64,000 bases of DNA from Xanthomonas cucurbitae (GTDB lineage Bacteria; Pseudomonadota; Gammaproteobacteria; Xanthomonadales; Xanthomonadaceae): contig NZ_MDED01000001.1 of assembly GCF_002939885.1 (NCBI RefSeq), positions 124,001 through 188,000 of the forward strand. The letters run 5' to 3'. The notes beneath the pieces were generated by a model. The model was given only the letters and a program-made list of their open reading frames with translations. It searched no databases and had not been told where the DNA came from. Numbering within the stretch: the stretch's first letter is position 1; every line of letters begins with the position of its first letter. A program made the translations under genes and the position numbers. Positions 63,166 through 64,000 of the stretch are shown piece after piece.

Positions 63166-64000
63166 TGTCCGCCGCTTCGGTCTCGCAATCGCTCTACACC
63201 CGGCGCCGCATCACCAATGCGGTGGCGCTGCTGCTGTCGTGCATCACCGCCCTGTTCGGGCTGTGCTTTCTGGCCTGGATCCTGTGGACGCTGTTGTCCA
63301 AGGGTCTGCCTGGCATCGATCTCAAGCTGTTTACCCAGATGACCCCGCCGCCGATGCAGGAAGGTGGCCTGCTCAATGCCTTCTACGGCAGCGCGGTGAT
63401 GTGCGGGCTGGCGTTGGCAATCGGCACCCCGCTGGGCGTGGCCGCCGGCACCTGGCTGGCCGAATACGGCAATGCGCGCAAGGCCGGCGAGGTGGTGCGC
63501 TTCGTCAACGACATCCTGCTGTCGGCGCCGTCGATCGTGCTGGGCCTGTTCGTCTACACCTTGTACGTGATGCAGACCGGTGGGCGCTTCTCGGCGTTCG
63601 CCGGTGCGTTGTCGCTGGCCTTCATCGTGCTGCCGGTGGTGGTGCGCACCACCGACGAGATGCTGCGGCTGGTGCCGGCGCAGATGCGCGAGGCCGCGTT
63701 GTCGCTGGGTATTCCGCAGTGGAAGGTGACGGTGCAGGTGCTTTACCGCAGCGCCTCGGCCGGCATCGTCACCGGCGTGCTGCTGGCGCTGGCGCGCATC
63801 AGCGGCGAAACCGCGCCACTGTTGTTCACCGCCTTCGGCAATCAGTACTGGAACAGCAACATCTTCCAGCCGATGGCCAGCGTGCCGATCATCATGAACC
63901 AGTTCGCCGGCAGCCCCTACGAATCCTGGCAGACGCTGGCCTGGGCCGGCGCACTGGTACTGACCGTCTTCGTGTTGCTGGTGAGCCTGGGCGCACGCGC
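63165..64000 (+). CDS. pstA: Phosphate ABC transporter permease PstA (partial, runs off the window)
   Basis: The first 278 codons of a permease, cut by the window edge. It begins MSAASVSQSLYTRRRITN and shows six hydrophobic helices so far, with the ATPase-contact loop in LVPAQMREAALSLGIPQWKVTVQVLYRSASAGIVTGVLLALAR. It pairs with PstC in the membrane. ATG 63165 overlaps the pstC stop. The ATPase gene pstB and the regulator phoU are expected beyond the edge. Confidence 0.95.
   Translation, partial: MSAASVSQSLYTRRRITNAVALLLSCITALFGLCFLAWILWTLLSKGLPGIDLKLFTQMTPPPMQEGGLLNAFYGSAVMCGLALAIGTPLGVAAGTWLAEYGNARKAGEVVRFVNDILLSAPSIVLGLFVYTLYVMQTGGRFSAFAGALSLAFIVLPVVVRTTDEMLRLVPAQMREAALSLGIPQWKVTVQVLYRSASAGIVTGVLLALARISGETAPLLFTAFGNQYWNSNIFQPMASVPIIMNQFAGSPYESWQTLAWAGALVLTVFVLLVSLGAR

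Overview
The window is high-GC, densely coded chromosomal DNA with short intergenic gaps, many ATGA stop/start overlaps and no tRNA, rRNA, phage, IS or CRISPR signal. Gene content and order point to Xanthomonas (Xanthomonadaceae); the species cannot be fixed from the sequence alone. Pointers are the hut cluster with HutF, the kynurenine genes haaO-kynU-kmo, GyrA with Gln at position 83, two adjacent PstS genes beside an OprO/P porin, and GTAG-headed REP palindromes.

Layout. 240-1238: two polyhydroxyalkanoate-granule genes. 1571-2548: membrane protein with a degenerate Mrr-type nuclease domain. 2615-10465: complete histidine utilisation cluster, with hutF and hutC on the minus strand diverging from hutI-hutH-hutG-hutU over a 60-bp promoter that carries a TGTATATACA operator. 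10707-16277: coiled-coil membrane protein, gyrA, mtnA and a DUF3011 protein. 16513-26250: epmA, ligA, zipA and smc on the minus strand, interrupted by a plus-strand Tat-exported aminotransferase that carries an in-frame stop. 26462-28443: rpsF-rpsR-rplI and an IscA-type protein. 28634-31549: asnS, three tiny overlapping genes and a PaiB-like protein. 31641-33282: GH108-like protein with a substituted catalytic residue, its overlapping partner, and a beta-carbonic anhydrase. 33369-39033: haaO, an FusC/YccS-type exporter, kynU and kmo. 39175-44071: sbcB, DUF2461, DUF2939, a 5'-nucleotidase and nadK. 44226-53655: rlmKL, a methyltransferase, MOSC/hydrolase/GNAT, an AmpD-type amidase, a DUF1684 lipoprotein, sseA, a DUF1289-NUDIX fusion and an FKBP-like protein. 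53817-55044: a 49-aa small protein, a hypothetical protein and nth, coupled end to end. 55301-57552: SulP transporter with a beta-carbonic anhydrase. 58327-64000: oprO/P, pstS, pstS, pstC and pstA (cut by the window edge), with Pho boxes.

Functional themes. The hut genes convert histidine to glutamate by the five-step route (HutH, HutU, HutI, HutF, HutG), and HutC probably represses both arms. Kmo, KynU and HaaO carry kynurenine to the quinolinate precursor used for NAD. The last block is a phosphate-starvation regulon: porin, two phosphate-binding proteins and the ABC permeases, with separate Pho boxes for each pstS.

Repeats are the most distinctive non-coding content. A heptamer (GGGAATC/G) tandem array occurs at four loci. 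A mosaic intergenic repeat occurs at two loci, with a 26-nt block shared exactly in opposite orientation. One long REP pair lies at 41366-41415. I found no undescribed defence or mobile system. The best leads are the interrupted aminotransferase, two coupled small ORFs, the GH108 protein with Gln for Glu, and the DUF1289-NUDIX fusion. Positions 1-239 hold no gene I can support.
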